A DNA stretch of 64,000 nucleotides from Candidatus Aenigmatarchaeota archaeon (lineage in GTDB: Archaea > Aenigmatarchaeota > Aenigmatarchaeia > GW2011-AR5): assembly GCA_016180945.1 (NCBI GenBank), contig JACPAG010000002.1:64210-128209 (forward strand), in the 5' to 3' direction. The position numbers and the translations under genes were made by a program. The notes under the pieces were generated by a model. It was not told where the DNA came from and did not search any database. It saw only the letters and a program-made list of their open reading frames with translations. Below, piece after piece: positions 26,015 through 35,835 of this stretch (position 1 is the stretch's first letter; the number at the start of each line of letters is the position of its first letter).

Positions 26015-26785
26015 TTATAAACGCATGCCAGTTCCAAATTTTTTATGAGATTCGTCATATTCTTTTTGTTTAAAATATCTTATTTTTGATGTGAGCAAAA
26101 AATCATAGACTTGATTAAATAAAATTATTGCGTTATCATGATCACGTTCTTGTTTAACTATAGAGCGCACAACTGGCGCATCTGTTGGAACAAGAATTGA
26201 CTTTATTTTTGCTTCTCTTATTTTTTCTATCCCTTCCTTTAGGCTTTCTGCCTCTTTCCCTTTCTCAAGTTCTATAGGCCATGCACGTATAAATCCCCCG
26301 CTTACAATTTTAGCTTCTTCTGAATGTTGATATAGATTTCTCACATTCTTTCTGAAATTTTCAAGAAAATAAATATCATCAATTTTCATCCATTTCTTTT
26401 CTCTAATCAAATTAAGACAAGCCCAATAAGATTTATTAAAATCTCTACCAAGTTTTAAACTTATTCTTTCTTTCATTACAGCCTCGAGAAGAACTCCCAT
26501 CATAACTATAGATGCATTATATCTTCCTATTAACAACGTATGGTAACAATCTTCGTAAAGAGAGAATATACGTGGTTCTAAATCACTCTGATATAGAGGC
26601 GGTCTTAAGAAAATGTCTATATTCTCTGCATGAGTCTTCCATTCATTTACATATCTTCCAAGTGGGGATTTACTTGGCAAATAGAGAAGTGTTTTACATT
26701 TGGGACACGTAACTTTATCATGTTCTTCTTCCATCTTTATGTCTTTTTTCTCAATTTTTCTACACATTGGACAGATGAATTCCAT
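26015..26785 (-). CDS. Hypothetical protein with N-terminal zinc ribbon and DUF4145-like helical domain
   Basis: CPMCRK...CPKCKTLLYLP; YNASIVMMGVLLEAVMKERI. Confidence 0.55.
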   Translation of the reverse strand: MEFICPMCRKIEKKDIKMEEEHDKVTCPKCKTLLYLPSKSPLGRYVNEWKTHAENIDIFLRPPLYQSDLEPRIFSLYEDCYHTLLIGRYNASIVMMGVLLEAVMKERISLKLGRDFNKSYWACLNLIREKKWMKIDDIYFLENFRKNVRNLYQHSEEAKIVSGGFIRAWPIELEKGKEAESLKEGIEKIREAKIKSILVPTDAPVVRSIVKQERDHDNAIILFNQVYDFLLTSKIRYFKQKEYDESHKKFGTGMRL

Positions 26786-26826
26786 GCATTATTCTGTGAT
26801 CTTATCTTTAAGAAAATTAAGCCTTT

Positions 26827-28179
26827 TTACAATTTCTCGAAATATTTTTCCATCAAAAAGGCGGAGAATCCTTCGTTCTCCCTGACAAATTCCCAGAATT
26901 CTTCTCCCTGAAGAAAACGCGCTTTTAAGAACAATCCGGCTATATTTTCCGGAATGCCCCTGCTCACGAGATAATCCCTGTCCTTGGCCAGAAAGTCTTT
27001 CACGAACTCAGAAGCCTTACGAAAGTCCCGCTTTTTGTCCGCCATCCAGAGCTGCCCTTCAACATAGGCGTTCTTATACTTGCTTTTGAACTCGGCCGCG
27101 TGCTTCCGCGACGATATCTTTGGGCCCGTCATTTTTTTTGTCGACGGTAAGTCCCATATCCCAAGTTCAAAAAACAGCGCAATCCTGTCCTTGACGTATT
27201 CGTAACTTCTGTCAACGACAAATTCGTTTTGCTTCAGCTGCGTTTCTATCCTGTCTATTGTTTTTCTCAGCTGCGGATATAAGATGTCGTCTATTATGTT
27301 CGGCTTTTCCATGACTATTGCAAAAATCACAGTCCCTCTGTCCTTCAGCTCCTTTATTTCCTCGTCAGACAGAGACCTGTGTTTTGGGAAAAAATATGTT
27401 TCGCTCGGTTCTTTTAGAAACTGCCTGCATTTGGAAACGAATTTTATGAAATTCTCGCCGCTCAGGTTGGCAGCCACGTTCCGTTTCCTGTCCGCCGGAT
27501 CTACTATCACGAACGGCTCGCCAAAATTTTTCGCGCTGCCGCCTGCGCTGCCATCAAATGTTATCAGCTTCGGCGCCGCCCACTTTGCCGCCTCTTTCAG
27601 GACTTTCATAAAACCGCCGAATTTTATCACGAGCAGCTCGCATATGTAACCTGAAAAACCCAGATGGCGTGCGTCGCTGCCGTAAACAGAGATTCCTTTG
27701 CAGAACTGCTTCAACAAACGTACCTCATCCCTTTTTTTCTCGTCAAGGCTTTCCAAAACGTATTCCAGATGGAGCAGTGAGCGATCCACAGCCGAAATTA
27801 TCGGCTCGCCTTTTTTTATGCGGTAGCACGGAACTATGTCCACTGTATATCCGTCTATAGACGCATGCACATACGGATGCTCGGCGTATTTCAGGATATA
27901 GCCGCCCCTCATCTCGGAAACTATTTTCTTTCCGAATTCCAGCCCTTTTTCTTCTAATTCGTCTCTGGAAGTTGTCTTGGGAAATACAATAAACAAATCT
28001 ATGTCATGGTCTCCCCTGAGCCACGTGAATTTGCCTATGGATCCGCATATGGAGCAGCCTAACCCGGAAACAGTTTTTGCGACCCTCAGAAGGTTGCCGG
28101 CAAATTTTTTTACCTGCTCCTCCTCTTGTGCCGAGGGCCTGATTTTTTTGAGAATTTCTTCCTCTAGTTTGCCTGCCAT
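26827..28179 (-). CDS. cca: CCA-adding enzyme (class I archaeal tRNA nucleotidyltransferase)
   Basis: ICGSIGKFTWLRGDHDIDLFIVFP; VDIVPCYRI. Confidence 0.9.
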   Translation of the reverse strand: MAGKLEEEILKKIRPSAQEEEQVKKFAGNLLRVAKTVSGLGCSICGSIGKFTWLRGDHDIDLFIVFPKTTSRDELEEKGLEFGKKIVSEMRGGYILKYAEHPYVHASIDGYTVDIVPCYRIKKGEPIISAVDRSLLHLEYVLESLDEKKRDEVRLLKQFCKGISVYGSDARHLGFSGYICELLVIKFGGFMKVLKEAAKWAAPKLITFDGSAGGSAKNFGEPFVIVDPADRKRNVAANLSGENFIKFVSKCRQFLKEPSETYFFPKHRSLSDEEIKELKDRGTVIFAIVMEKPNIIDDILYPQLRKTIDRIETQLKQNEFVVDRSYEYVKDRIALFFELGIWDLPSTKKMTGPKISSRKHAAEFKSKYKNAYVEGQLWMADKKRDFRKASEFVKDFLAKDRDYLVSRGIPENIAGLFLKARFLQGEEFWEFVRENEGFSAFLMEKYFEKL

Positions 28180-28214
28180 AATTAGATATTGTTGCCTAAT
28201 ATTTAAGTTCTAGA

Positions 28215-30614
28215 TTACGCCAAAGTGGTTGTAATTGTGAATGTCGCTTCTGTTGTGCTGCCTTTCCAGTATTCGACGTTAGCCAGAGCCAGAGGAAGCC
28301 ACTTGTAATCAAAACCGTTTTTCTCGATTTCAAACAAGAATAATCCGTTTTGTCCTACAACACTTATCAAGCCAAAGGGATTGGATTTTAGTTGATGGCC
28401 GGTTTCTGTGGTGGTCGGTGATGCCCATGAACCCGTGACAGGCTCTAGTGTTATCATACCGTTAACATCTGCTGTAAGACTTTGCTTGAGCTTGGTCGGA
28501 TCTATAATCCTGTCCATCCCTGACTGATAGACTTTTATTGTTGCAGAATCCAACGGTTGCCCGCTTGATTTCAGGAATTTCACCTTGATTGTGCTTGGTG
28601 TATCAAACAGGTACTCGCCGAAATACCCTCTTCTTTTGTGCAGATTCTTGTTCAGCGCGTTGCCTGTATGCGAACCAATCTGATGCGCAACGTTATTTGC
28701 CAAATCATTGCCTATTGAAGGCTGCGCCGATGCAATGCTGTAGCAATCCCATACATTTGGCCAGCCATACTCTGTACCACAACCAGCTCCAACTCTATTG
28801 TATTTCTTATCCTGAAGTTTGTCGTACTGTGTGTCGGAATTCATCTGGTACAAATCTATTATCCCTAATTGGTGTATTAGTTCATGTAGCAGCCCATAAT
28901 CTATATCTTCTGTAGAATCGTAATAGCCGCTTGTTGTCCTATAATCGCTGTTTATAAACCATGTGCCATCTGCATTGTACTTTTCGGATGTGGAAAAATC
29001 AGAATCGGATATTACAATCTTGTCTATCCTTAATCGTTCAAGTACACCATTACTGGAAAACAAACTACTCATTCTATTTATTTGGTTTCTAATCCAATCT
29101 TCAGGTGGGGAAGGCTTGCTGTTTCCAACTTGCGATTTTAGAGAATTATAAGCTGCATTATTAATAGCAATGAAAAAGTACAAAGCATTTGTAAAATCTT
29201 CTATTTGATTATTAGTTTCGAACTTTTCCGCAATAATGTTCGAAGGGTCTGCGACAAATTTTACTTTATGGTCGTTTAGGTCAGAAGGCCATGTCCATTG
29301 AAATATTTCGTTTTCCGTTTGTCCGGTGCCTATTGATGTATGACTACTTGATTTAACTTCTGTACCATCAATAAACCATTTAAACCCAAAAGCTCCTGTT
29401 GCAATATTATCATTATTTTTGATATAAGCAGTGAATGTTACCGTTTCTCCGCCATCCGGCCACCTCTTTTTTCCGGATTCGCCCGGGCATAGTTGAGGAC
29501 CTCTGTCTTCTGAATAAGGATAATAATTTGTATTTTCTGGCTCGCACATTCTTCTATCTGCAAAGTATGTAACCCTATACCGAGGATACTTTGGAGTTCT
29601 TTCTATATACGCAACATCCAAATCGCCTCCTATAACAGGTGCAGTTACCGATGTGGAAGTGGTTGTAGACGGTGTTGAGGTGGATGTACTTGTCGAGATT
29701 GAAGTGGATGTGCTAGTTGAAGCAGAGGTTGATATCGTTGGTGCTGCCGTAACAATTAATGTCTCTAGATGCTGCGTTGATGTACCTCCTTCGCAATAGA
29801 TGAACTTATAGCTTTTTGCTGCGGTTGGAGTGAATGAGACGGAACAAGCGCCGTTACTTATAGTACAGCTACCGGCAAAAGTCCCTGCGCATGAATCTTC
29901 TCTTAACTGCAGGCTTTTCCCATTGCATGCACCGCCAAATAAAGAGCTTGCTATTACAGGGGTTCCAGCTTGAACGGAGATTGGAGAGAATGTCATGGAA
30001 CTAGGAACATATGCGCATGACGATGTGGATGTTGTCGGAGTTGTAGAAGTGGTTATCGAAGTAGCGGCTATTTTTTGTTTGCATTCTGTTTCTGTTCCAA
30101 ATGTCGCAACATTATCAGGTCCGCAACCGCTGCCGCAGTCCGTATAAATACAAGAATTTTTCTTGAGCTGCCACATCTGAACGCAGACTGCAGGGCATAT
30201 CTTGTCCGGAATTGTGGTAGTTGTTGTTATGGCAGGCATAATAGGCATTGATTTCGTTTGTTCGCCTAACCTTACGGATACTAATGCACCTGCCTTGGAT
30301 TCATTTATTTGTATTGCGCCTACCTGCCCGGGCCGGATATCCTCATTCGAAGCGTCAATTTTCTGGCTATTTATATAAACAGACAATTCGCCTTTCTTTA
30401 TCGCTGCCTCGCCGGTATTCTTCACGAGTATTTTTCCTTCTTCCAGGGAAACTACCTCAAAGGAGGAGTCCATTTGTTTTTGTTCAGTTTTCGACATTAA
30501 AATCAGCAGACCCAGAATAGCAGAAACTGTTGCAATAATGACAATGAACAATACAAGTGTGCCTCTTATGCCTTCTCCCCTGACGTATATCTCTTTACGC
30601 TTTTGGAATACCAT
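28215..30614 (-). CDS. Large secreted/pilin-anchored protein with CARDB-like and zincin metalloprotease-like domains
   Basis: N-terminal hydrophobic segment; Thr/Ser-rich linkers; DYGLLHELIHQLGIIDLY matches HEXXHxxGxxD. Confidence 0.7.
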   Translation of the reverse strand: MVFQKRKEIYVRGEGIRGTLVLFIVIIATVSAILGLLILMSKTEQKQMDSSFEVVSLEEGKILVKNTGEAAIKKGELSVYINSQKIDASNEDIRPGQVGAIQINESKAGALVSVRLGEQTKSMPIMPAITTTTTIPDKICPAVCVQMWQLKKNSCIYTDCGSGCGPDNVATFGTETECKQKIAATSITTSTTPTTSTSSCAYVPSSMTFSPISVQAGTPVIASSLFGGACNGKSLQLREDSCAGTFAGSCTISNGACSVSFTPTAAKSYKFIYCEGGTSTQHLETLIVTAAPTISTSASTSTSTSISTSTSTSTPSTTTSTSVTAPVIGGDLDVAYIERTPKYPRYRVTYFADRRMCEPENTNYYPYSEDRGPQLCPGESGKKRWPDGGETVTFTAYIKNNDNIATGAFGFKWFIDGTEVKSSSHTSIGTGQTENEIFQWTWPSDLNDHKVKFVADPSNIIAEKFETNNQIEDFTNALYFFIAINNAAYNSLKSQVGNSKPSPPEDWIRNQINRMSSLFSSNGVLERLRIDKIVISDSDFSTSEKYNADGTWFINSDYRTTSGYYDSTEDIDYGLLHELIHQLGIIDLYQMNSDTQYDKLQDKKYNRVGAGCGTEYGWPNVWDCYSIASAQPSIGNDLANNVAHQIGSHTGNALNKNLHKRRGYFGEYLFDTPSTIKVKFLKSSGQPLDSATIKVYQSGMDRIIDPTKLKQSLTADVNGMITLEPVTGSWASPTTTETGHQLKSNPFGLISVVGQNGLFLFEIEKNGFDYKWLPLALANVEYWKGSTTEATFTITTTLA

Positions 30615-30651
30615 ATCCTACTATTTAATTCTTTTCTTATAAATTAGTTTC

Positions 30652-32181
30652 ATGGCCTTTGTCCAGAACAGATGGATAAATCCGGATACGATAGAATCGA
30701 GGGAATACCAAAATAAGATAGTGGAAGCGGCAAAAACAAGCAACACGCTGGTTGTTCTGCCTACCGGCCTGGGCAAGACGCCTATAGCCGCCTTGGTCTC
30801 CGCCCATTGCCTGGACAGGGACGCCGACAAAAAAATTTTATTTCTAGCGCCCACGAAACCTTTGGTCGAACAGCACAAGGCGACATTCGAAAAATTTTTT
30901 AAAACAGGATTGGAGATGAAGGTGATAACAGGCGCCAGCAAGCCTGAAGAGCGGTCGGATTTGTACGGCAAAGCCGATATCGTATTCTCTACGCCGCAAA
31001 CAATAAGAAACGACATAAAAACAGGGCGGCTTTCTTTGAATAATTACTCGCTTCTTATAGTCGACGAAGCCCATCGCGCTGTAGGCAACTACGCGTATCC
31101 GTATGTGGCAAAGGTTTTTACAAACCAGGCCGGCTCGCTGATTCTGGCGCTGACAGCCTCCCCGGGCTCTCACAAGCTTAGAATAGACGAGATAAAGCAG
31201 AAGCTATACATCAGGAAAGTAGAAATACGGTCACGGGAAGATTCTGATGTCCAGCCGTATATAAAACAGGTAAAAGAAACCCGTGTTAGCGTAGAACTTC
31301 CGGTGCCTCTCAGGACATTGCACGACTACCTCAAGAACATAAAATCAGAGCGCATCAAAAAATTGATGGGTTGGAAAATAATAAATTCTTCCTATATAAC
31401 AAAAACGGAAATAATAAAGCTGCAGCAGGAGCTCGCAAAAAAGAAAAGCGGCTTCAGTTTTGCGGCTATTTCCATGCTGGCTGAAATCCTGAAGATTGAC
31501 CACGCGCTGTTGCTGCTGGAAACCCAGTGCCTGCATTCATTGAAAAAATATTTTGACGGCCTCGCAAGACAGGAAACGAAAGCCGTGGCGCGGCTGCTGA
31601 AAGAGGAGAATTTCATGAACGCAGTCCGGCTGACAGACGAGCTTATAAACGAAGGCGCAGAGCACCCTAAAATCGGCAAGCTGAAAGAGATCGTGGCTGA
31701 AGAGATTGCAAAAGACAAATACTGCCATATCATCGTCTTTGCCCAGTTCCGCGATACGATAGCGAAGATATGCGAGTCGTTGAAGTGCATCAAGAACGCT
31801 GCGCCCGTTGAATTCATAGGCCAGGCGAAGAAAAGCGGCAAAGGCCTCAGCCAGAAAGAGCAGGTGCAGATAATAAACGAATTCAAGCTGGGCTTTTACA
31901 ACATCCTTGTGGCCAGCCAGGTCGGAGAAGAAGGATTGGACATAACGGAAACAGACGTGGTCATATTCTACGAGCCCACGCCAAGCGCAATAAGAAAAAT
32001 CCAGCGTTCAGGAAGGACGGCCAGAACCAGGTCAGGAAGGGTAATAGTTTTGATGACCAAGGACACGCGAGACGAAGCGTTCCACTGGAGCGGGTTCCGC
32101 AAAGAGCAGAAGATGAAGAAACTCGTCTACGACATGCAGAAAAAACAGCAGACGCTGGAAGATTTTGGCAAAGAATTATAG
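30652..32181 (+). CDS. Hef-type DEAH helicase (helicase half only)
   Basis: VVLPTGLGKTPIAALV, LLIVDEAHRAVGNYAY, VASQVGEEGLDI, IQRSGRTAR. Confidence 0.9.
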   Translation: MAFVQNRWINPDTIESREYQNKIVEAAKTSNTLVVLPTGLGKTPIAALVSAHCLDRDADKKILFLAPTKPLVEQHKATFEKFFKTGLEMKVITGASKPEERSDLYGKADIVFSTPQTIRNDIKTGRLSLNNYSLLIVDEAHRAVGNYAYPYVAKVFTNQAGSLILALTASPGSHKLRIDEIKQKLYIRKVEIRSREDSDVQPYIKQVKETRVSVELPVPLRTLHDYLKNIKSERIKKLMGWKIINSSYITKTEIIKLQQELAKKKSGFSFAAISMLAEILKIDHALLLLETQCLHSLKKYFDGLARQETKAVARLLKEENFMNAVRLTDELINEGAEHPKIGKLKEIVAEEIAKDKYCHIIVFAQFRDTIAKICESLKCIKNAAPVEFIGQAKKSGKGLSQKEQVQIINEFKLGFYNILVASQVGEEGLDITETDVVIFYEPTPSAIRKIQRSGRTARTRSGRVIVLMTKDTRDEAFHWSGFRKEQKMKKLVYDMQKKQQTLEDFGKEL

Positions 32182-32279
32182 TCATGCAAGGAAGCAAACA
32201 ACATATTACATCCTTGCTGACTATATGTAAAACCAGAAAACATGTTCCCTTTATTTTCTGGTTTTACTATATCATGAAA
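32181..32279. repeat. Two long hairpins between Hef helicase and nuclease ORFs
   Basis: GTCATGCAAGGA..TCCTTGCTGAC; TATATGTAAAACCAGAAAA..TTTTCTGGTTTTACTATA. Confidence 0.6.
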
Positions 32280-32314
32280 CAGGCTCAATAGCTCCGGTCG
32301 TTCAGGCGATACCT

Positions 32315-32995
32315 ATGCAGGAACCACTAAAGAATGATACTGTAGTAATCTACGCCGATACGCGCGAAGCCGGCAGCAAGGTTGTTGCCATTTTAAAAAA
32401 CCGGTGCAGCGTCGTGGAAAAACAGATGGTAACAGGGGACTACGTGCTCAGCCGCCACGTGGCGGCTGAGAGAAAAGTTTCTGGCGATTTCTTGCAGAGT
32501 ATCGTTGATGGTCGTCTGTTTAACCAGTTGTCAGAACTGAAAAACAGCTTTCGTGTCCCGATACTGGTCATAGAGGGCGAGACTTTGTTCGATAGCAATC
32601 GCCAAATACATCCGAACGCCATCCGCGGCGCGATAGCGTCCATAGCAACAGAGTTCGCCATTCCGATTATATGGACGAAAAACCAGCTGGAAACTGCCGA
32701 GATGCTTTACACCATAGCGAAGAGGGAGCAGATAGCAGGAAAGAAGCACATGGCGATAAGGGTGAAGAAGAAATTCCGCTCTGTCAACCAGATGCAGGAA
32801 TTCCTCGTATCCGGTATTCCGCAGATAAGCACCGAGACGGCAAAAAAGCTTCTGAAGCATTTCGGCTCGCCGGAAAAGATTTTTGCCGCCGGCGAATCAG
32901 AGCTTAAAAATGTTGACGGTATCGGCGACAAAACGGCAAAGAAAATCCGCCTTATACTGTCAAAAAAGTACGAGAAGTCGATACTGGAGGACTAG
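32315..32995 (+). CDS. XPF/ERCC4-type nuclease with HhH domain
   Basis: VIYADTREAGSKVVAIL; GDYVLSRHVAAERKVSGDFLQSIVDGRLFNQ; C-terminal HhH KNVDGIGDKTAKKI. Confidence 0.9.
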   Translation: MQEPLKNDTVVIYADTREAGSKVVAILKNRCSVVEKQMVTGDYVLSRHVAAERKVSGDFLQSIVDGRLFNQLSELKNSFRVPILVIEGETLFDSNRQIHPNAIRGAIASIATEFAIPIIWTKNQLETAEMLYTIAKREQIAGKKHMAIRVKKKFRSVNQMQEFLVSGIPQISTETAKKLLKHFGSPEKIFAAGESELKNVDGIGDKTAKKIRLILSKKYEKSILED

Positions 32996-33039
32996 TTGGG
33001 TCGTATATGCTTTAAAATCATTTTCATTCTATACCTCAT

Positions 33040-33771
33040 ATGCTCTGCCTCATCGGCCTCGGTTTAGGCGAGGGTGACATGCCGATGAAAGCGCTGGAAG
33101 CGCTGAAGAAATGCGATTCTATCTATGCCGAATTTTACACGTCAGTCTGGCAGGGAGATATTGACAGACTGGGTAAGGATATCGGAAAAAGAATAGAAAT
33201 ACTTCCGAGGGAGAAAGTCGAAAGCGATTTCCTGATTAACGAAGCAAAAAATAAAGATGTCGCCTTGCTTGTCGCCGGCGACCCGCTGACAGCAACGACG
33301 CATATGCAGATTTTGATAGATGCCAGGCAGAACAAAATAAAAACAGAGGTCATTCACGCATCCTCGATCTACACAGCAATCGGTGAAACAGGACTTCAGC
33401 TTTACAAGTTCGGCCGTGCCACGACATTGGCAATGCCGGAAAAGAATTATTTTCCGGAATCGCCGTATGACATCATAGCCGAAAACAAAAAATCAGGCCT
33501 GCATACGCTCGTGCTCCTGGACATACCCATGACAGCCAAGCAGGGCATGGAAGTCCTTCTGGAACTGGAAAAAAGAAAGAAGAAGGGCATCATCGGAGAC
33601 AAGATTGTCGCCTGCTGCAGGTTAGGAAGCAAGGATAAGTCCATAAAGTATGGAGACATTAATGCCTTAATCAATGACAAAGATTTGGGTCCGATACCTG
33701 CCGTGTTGCTTATTCCTGGCATGCTTAATTTCAAGGAAGAAGAGGCGCTGGAGCTATGGAAAAAGAACTGA
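33040..33771 (+). CDS. dphB: Diphthine synthase (Dph5)
   Basis: LCLIGLGLGEGDMPMKALEALKKCDSIYAEFYTS; LLVAGDPLTATTHMQILIDARQ. Confidence 0.92.
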   Translation: MLCLIGLGLGEGDMPMKALEALKKCDSIYAEFYTSVWQGDIDRLGKDIGKRIEILPREKVESDFLINEAKNKDVALLVAGDPLTATTHMQILIDARQNKIKTEVIHASSIYTAIGETGLQLYKFGRATTLAMPEKNYFPESPYDIIAENKKSGLHTLVLLDIPMTAKQGMEVLLELEKRKKKGIIGDKIVACCRLGSKDKSIKYGDINALINDKDLGPIPAVLLIPGMLNFKEEEALELWKKN

Positions 33772-34004
33772 GAAAAGAAATAGACAAGTGGACAGTGAAG
33801 ATTAAGGAAGAACGCAAAAAAATAGAACTGGTAGATCCGGATAAAAAAGATTTTCTCAAGAACATCGATGCCTATATTTCAGATTCCGCTTACTTTCTAA
33901 AAAAAGCAAAGCTAATAGAATCATTCGAAGCGCTTATCTGGGCATGGGCTTACGTCACCATAGGAAAGGAAGTGGGGATATTGAGAAATAAAGGACTTAT
34001 TTAA
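33756..34004 (+). CDS. DUF357 family protein
   Basis: AYISDSAYFLKKAKLIESFEALIWAWAYVTIG; overlaps dph5 end. Confidence 0.75.
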   Translation: MEKELRKEIDKWTVKIKEERKKIELVDPDKKDFLKNIDAYISDSAYFLKKAKLIESFEALIWAWAYVTIGKEVGILRNKGLI

Positions 34005-34671
34005 TTATACGCCTTATTTCAGACAGGTCCGATATGCTATAGTCGGCATTCGCCAATTCTTTGTGATTACCAGAAATATGATAAGAATGGTAATGTGTTA
34101 ATTGGCCGAAATCGCACTTAATCGTCATTAAGCCAAATCTCTTTGCCGATAGTATGTCTTGAACAGGATTGTCGCCTATTGAGTATGAAGATGACGGATC
34201 GCCGTCTAAAACCCTCAGACCGTATTCGAAATGTTTCCCTTCAGATTTCAGAGACTGCACGTCATCGCTAGTTATTATGATATCAAATAAGTCCAGTAGG
34301 CCTGCATAGCCAACCCGCAATAAAATTACAGCCCTCACAGCATTTGTTGCCAAAACGTTTTTGTAACCTCTTCCTCGGACGTATTCCAAGATTTCTTTTG
34401 CACGTGGAAGCAAAACTAGTTCTTTAAGATGCATTTGTTGGCAGTGTTTCCAGTCGACACCAAATGCTCTTCCATGAAGAACGTAGTCATGCCATTGCCA
34501 CGTGTTTTCCAGATTTCTTAGATGTTCCTTGAACCTTTTCTCGGCTTCCTTAAAGGGTATACCGTCCCTCTTCGCAACGTTCTCTTCCATGCCTCTGCAG
34601 ACATCTTCATCTAATTTCGACTCGTCAGCCAAAGTTGCTGTCCAGTCCCAGAACACTAATTTCTGTTTCAT
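33997..34671 (-). CDS. HAD family hydrolase
   Basis: KLVFWDWTATLADESK; ILEYVRGRGYKNVLATN; SIGDNPVQDILSAKRFG. Confidence 0.8.
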   Translation of the reverse strand: MKQKLVFWDWTATLADESKLDEDVCRGMEENVAKRDGIPFKEAEKRFKEHLRNLENTWQWHDYVLHGRAFGVDWKHCQQMHLKELVLLPRAKEILEYVRGRGYKNVLATNAVRAVILLRVGYAGLLDLFDIIITSDDVQSLKSEGKHFEYGLRVLDGDPSSSYSIGDNPVQDILSAKRFGLMTIKCDFGQLTHYHSYHISGNHKELANADYSISDLSEIRRIIK

Positions 34672-34677
34672 GTAAAG

Positions 34678-34848
34678 TCAGACCACGCCGAATGACCTGT
34701 ACAGGAAAAACCAGAACGAAGTTATGATTAAGAAGCCTACTATCCCGAAAACTATTCTGAAGAGCTTGTGGTCCATCCCGCCCAGTTCGTCTTTCGTCAG
34801 CCAGAAAAACGTTTTAAGCACGCCTTTGACCGTTTCAGTTCTTGACAT
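34678..34848 (-). CDS. Small membrane protein (56 aa)
   Basis: MSRTETVKGVLKTFFWLTKDELGGMDHKLFRIVFGIVGFLIITSFWFFLYRSFGVV; below ORF-track length cut-off. Confidence 0.6.
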   Translation of the reverse strand: MSRTETVKGVLKTFFWLTKDELGGMDHKLFRIVFGIVGFLIITSFWFFLYRSFGVV

Positions 34849-34899
34849 AGTTATCAATATGGGATGAAAGCGTATATATATTTATAAAATGGGATATCT

Positions 34900-34972
34900 T
34901 CGAAAAGCAAAGCTTTTCGAGATGCCAAAGAACCAAAGGTTCTTTGAGCACGACACGTTGCAAAGCAACGTG
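34900..34972. repeat. Array of three palindromes, each with an AAA triloop
   Basis: TCGAAAAGC-AAA-GCTTTTCGA; CAAAGAACC-AAA-GGTTCTTTG; CACGTTGC-AAA-GCAACGTG. Confidence 0.85.
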
Positions 34973-34979
34973 GAGTATT

Positions 34980-35723
34980 TTAAAGCCTTTTTATCTTTCC
35001 GGGCCGGGGCTCAAAGCAGACGCCCTCCTCCAGCAAGTCGTTGACAGCGCTGTCTATGAGGTCTTCCGACAGCCCTGACTTTTCTATAAGCTCTGAATAG
35101 TCGCATCCCTCGCCGCTGTCTATCCGGTTGATTAGGTTAAGAATAACGTCCTTTGTCGTTTTGTGCGGCTCTTCCTGCGGTTCTTCTGCGTCCTGGGACT
35201 GGCATATGGACTCTACATCCTGCGGCAGTATTGCAAACCGCTCTTTCATCACCCTTTTGAGTTCTGCCAGGTCCGCCGTTTGCTTTTGGTACTCGAAAAC
35301 CGTCTTTCTTTTGTCGTCCCACTCATTATCTATAGCGCGCAACTCCAGTTCCCTGAGTATTTCCCAGTTCGGGTCGCCGACCTTTTTCACAACTTCCGGA
35401 ATGAGATAAATCTCTCCCTCGTACTCTTTTATCTTGCCTATAACGTCAATCACGCTGCCGCTGGCAACATCATTGAAAATGGAAACGGCATTGAACGCCT
35501 TTGCGCGTATCGTCTCCGTCCCGTCGTCCAGAGTTATGCTTGCAAATTTTCCGCTTTCAGACAAAAACTTATCAACAATAGTCGCGAGAATCCGTACACG
35601 CGACAGCCGCATGCCGGTGCTTGTAATCACATAACCCGGAGTGAAGCCCTGGGCGGCAACATACCTGCCGCCGGCAATCGGTTTTATCCGGGTTTTCATC
35701 GTAGTTATTCTTTTCCGTTCCAT
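34980..35723 (-). CDS. RPA-like OB-fold single-stranded DNA-binding protein
   Basis: VRILATIVDKFLSESGKFASITLDDGTETIRAKAFN...YEGEIYLIPEVVKKV. Confidence 0.78.
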   Translation of the reverse strand: MERKRITTMKTRIKPIAGGRYVAAQGFTPGYVITSTGMRLSRVRILATIVDKFLSESGKFASITLDDGTETIRAKAFNAVSIFNDVASGSVIDVIGKIKEYEGEIYLIPEVVKKVGDPNWEILRELELRAIDNEWDDKRKTVFEYQKQTADLAELKRVMKERFAILPQDVESICQSQDAEEPQEEPHKTTKDVILNLINRIDSGEGCDYSELIEKSGLSEDLIDSAVNDLLEEGVCFEPRPGKIKRL

Positions 35724-35835
35724 GTCCGATAATATACGAGAAAACGTTTAATATCTAACAACAGGTATTGTCAAGAAGGAATTATCCAACGCGCCTTAAT
35801 TCAAGGCCCGCTACTTCATATGCCAATTCTCCTCT

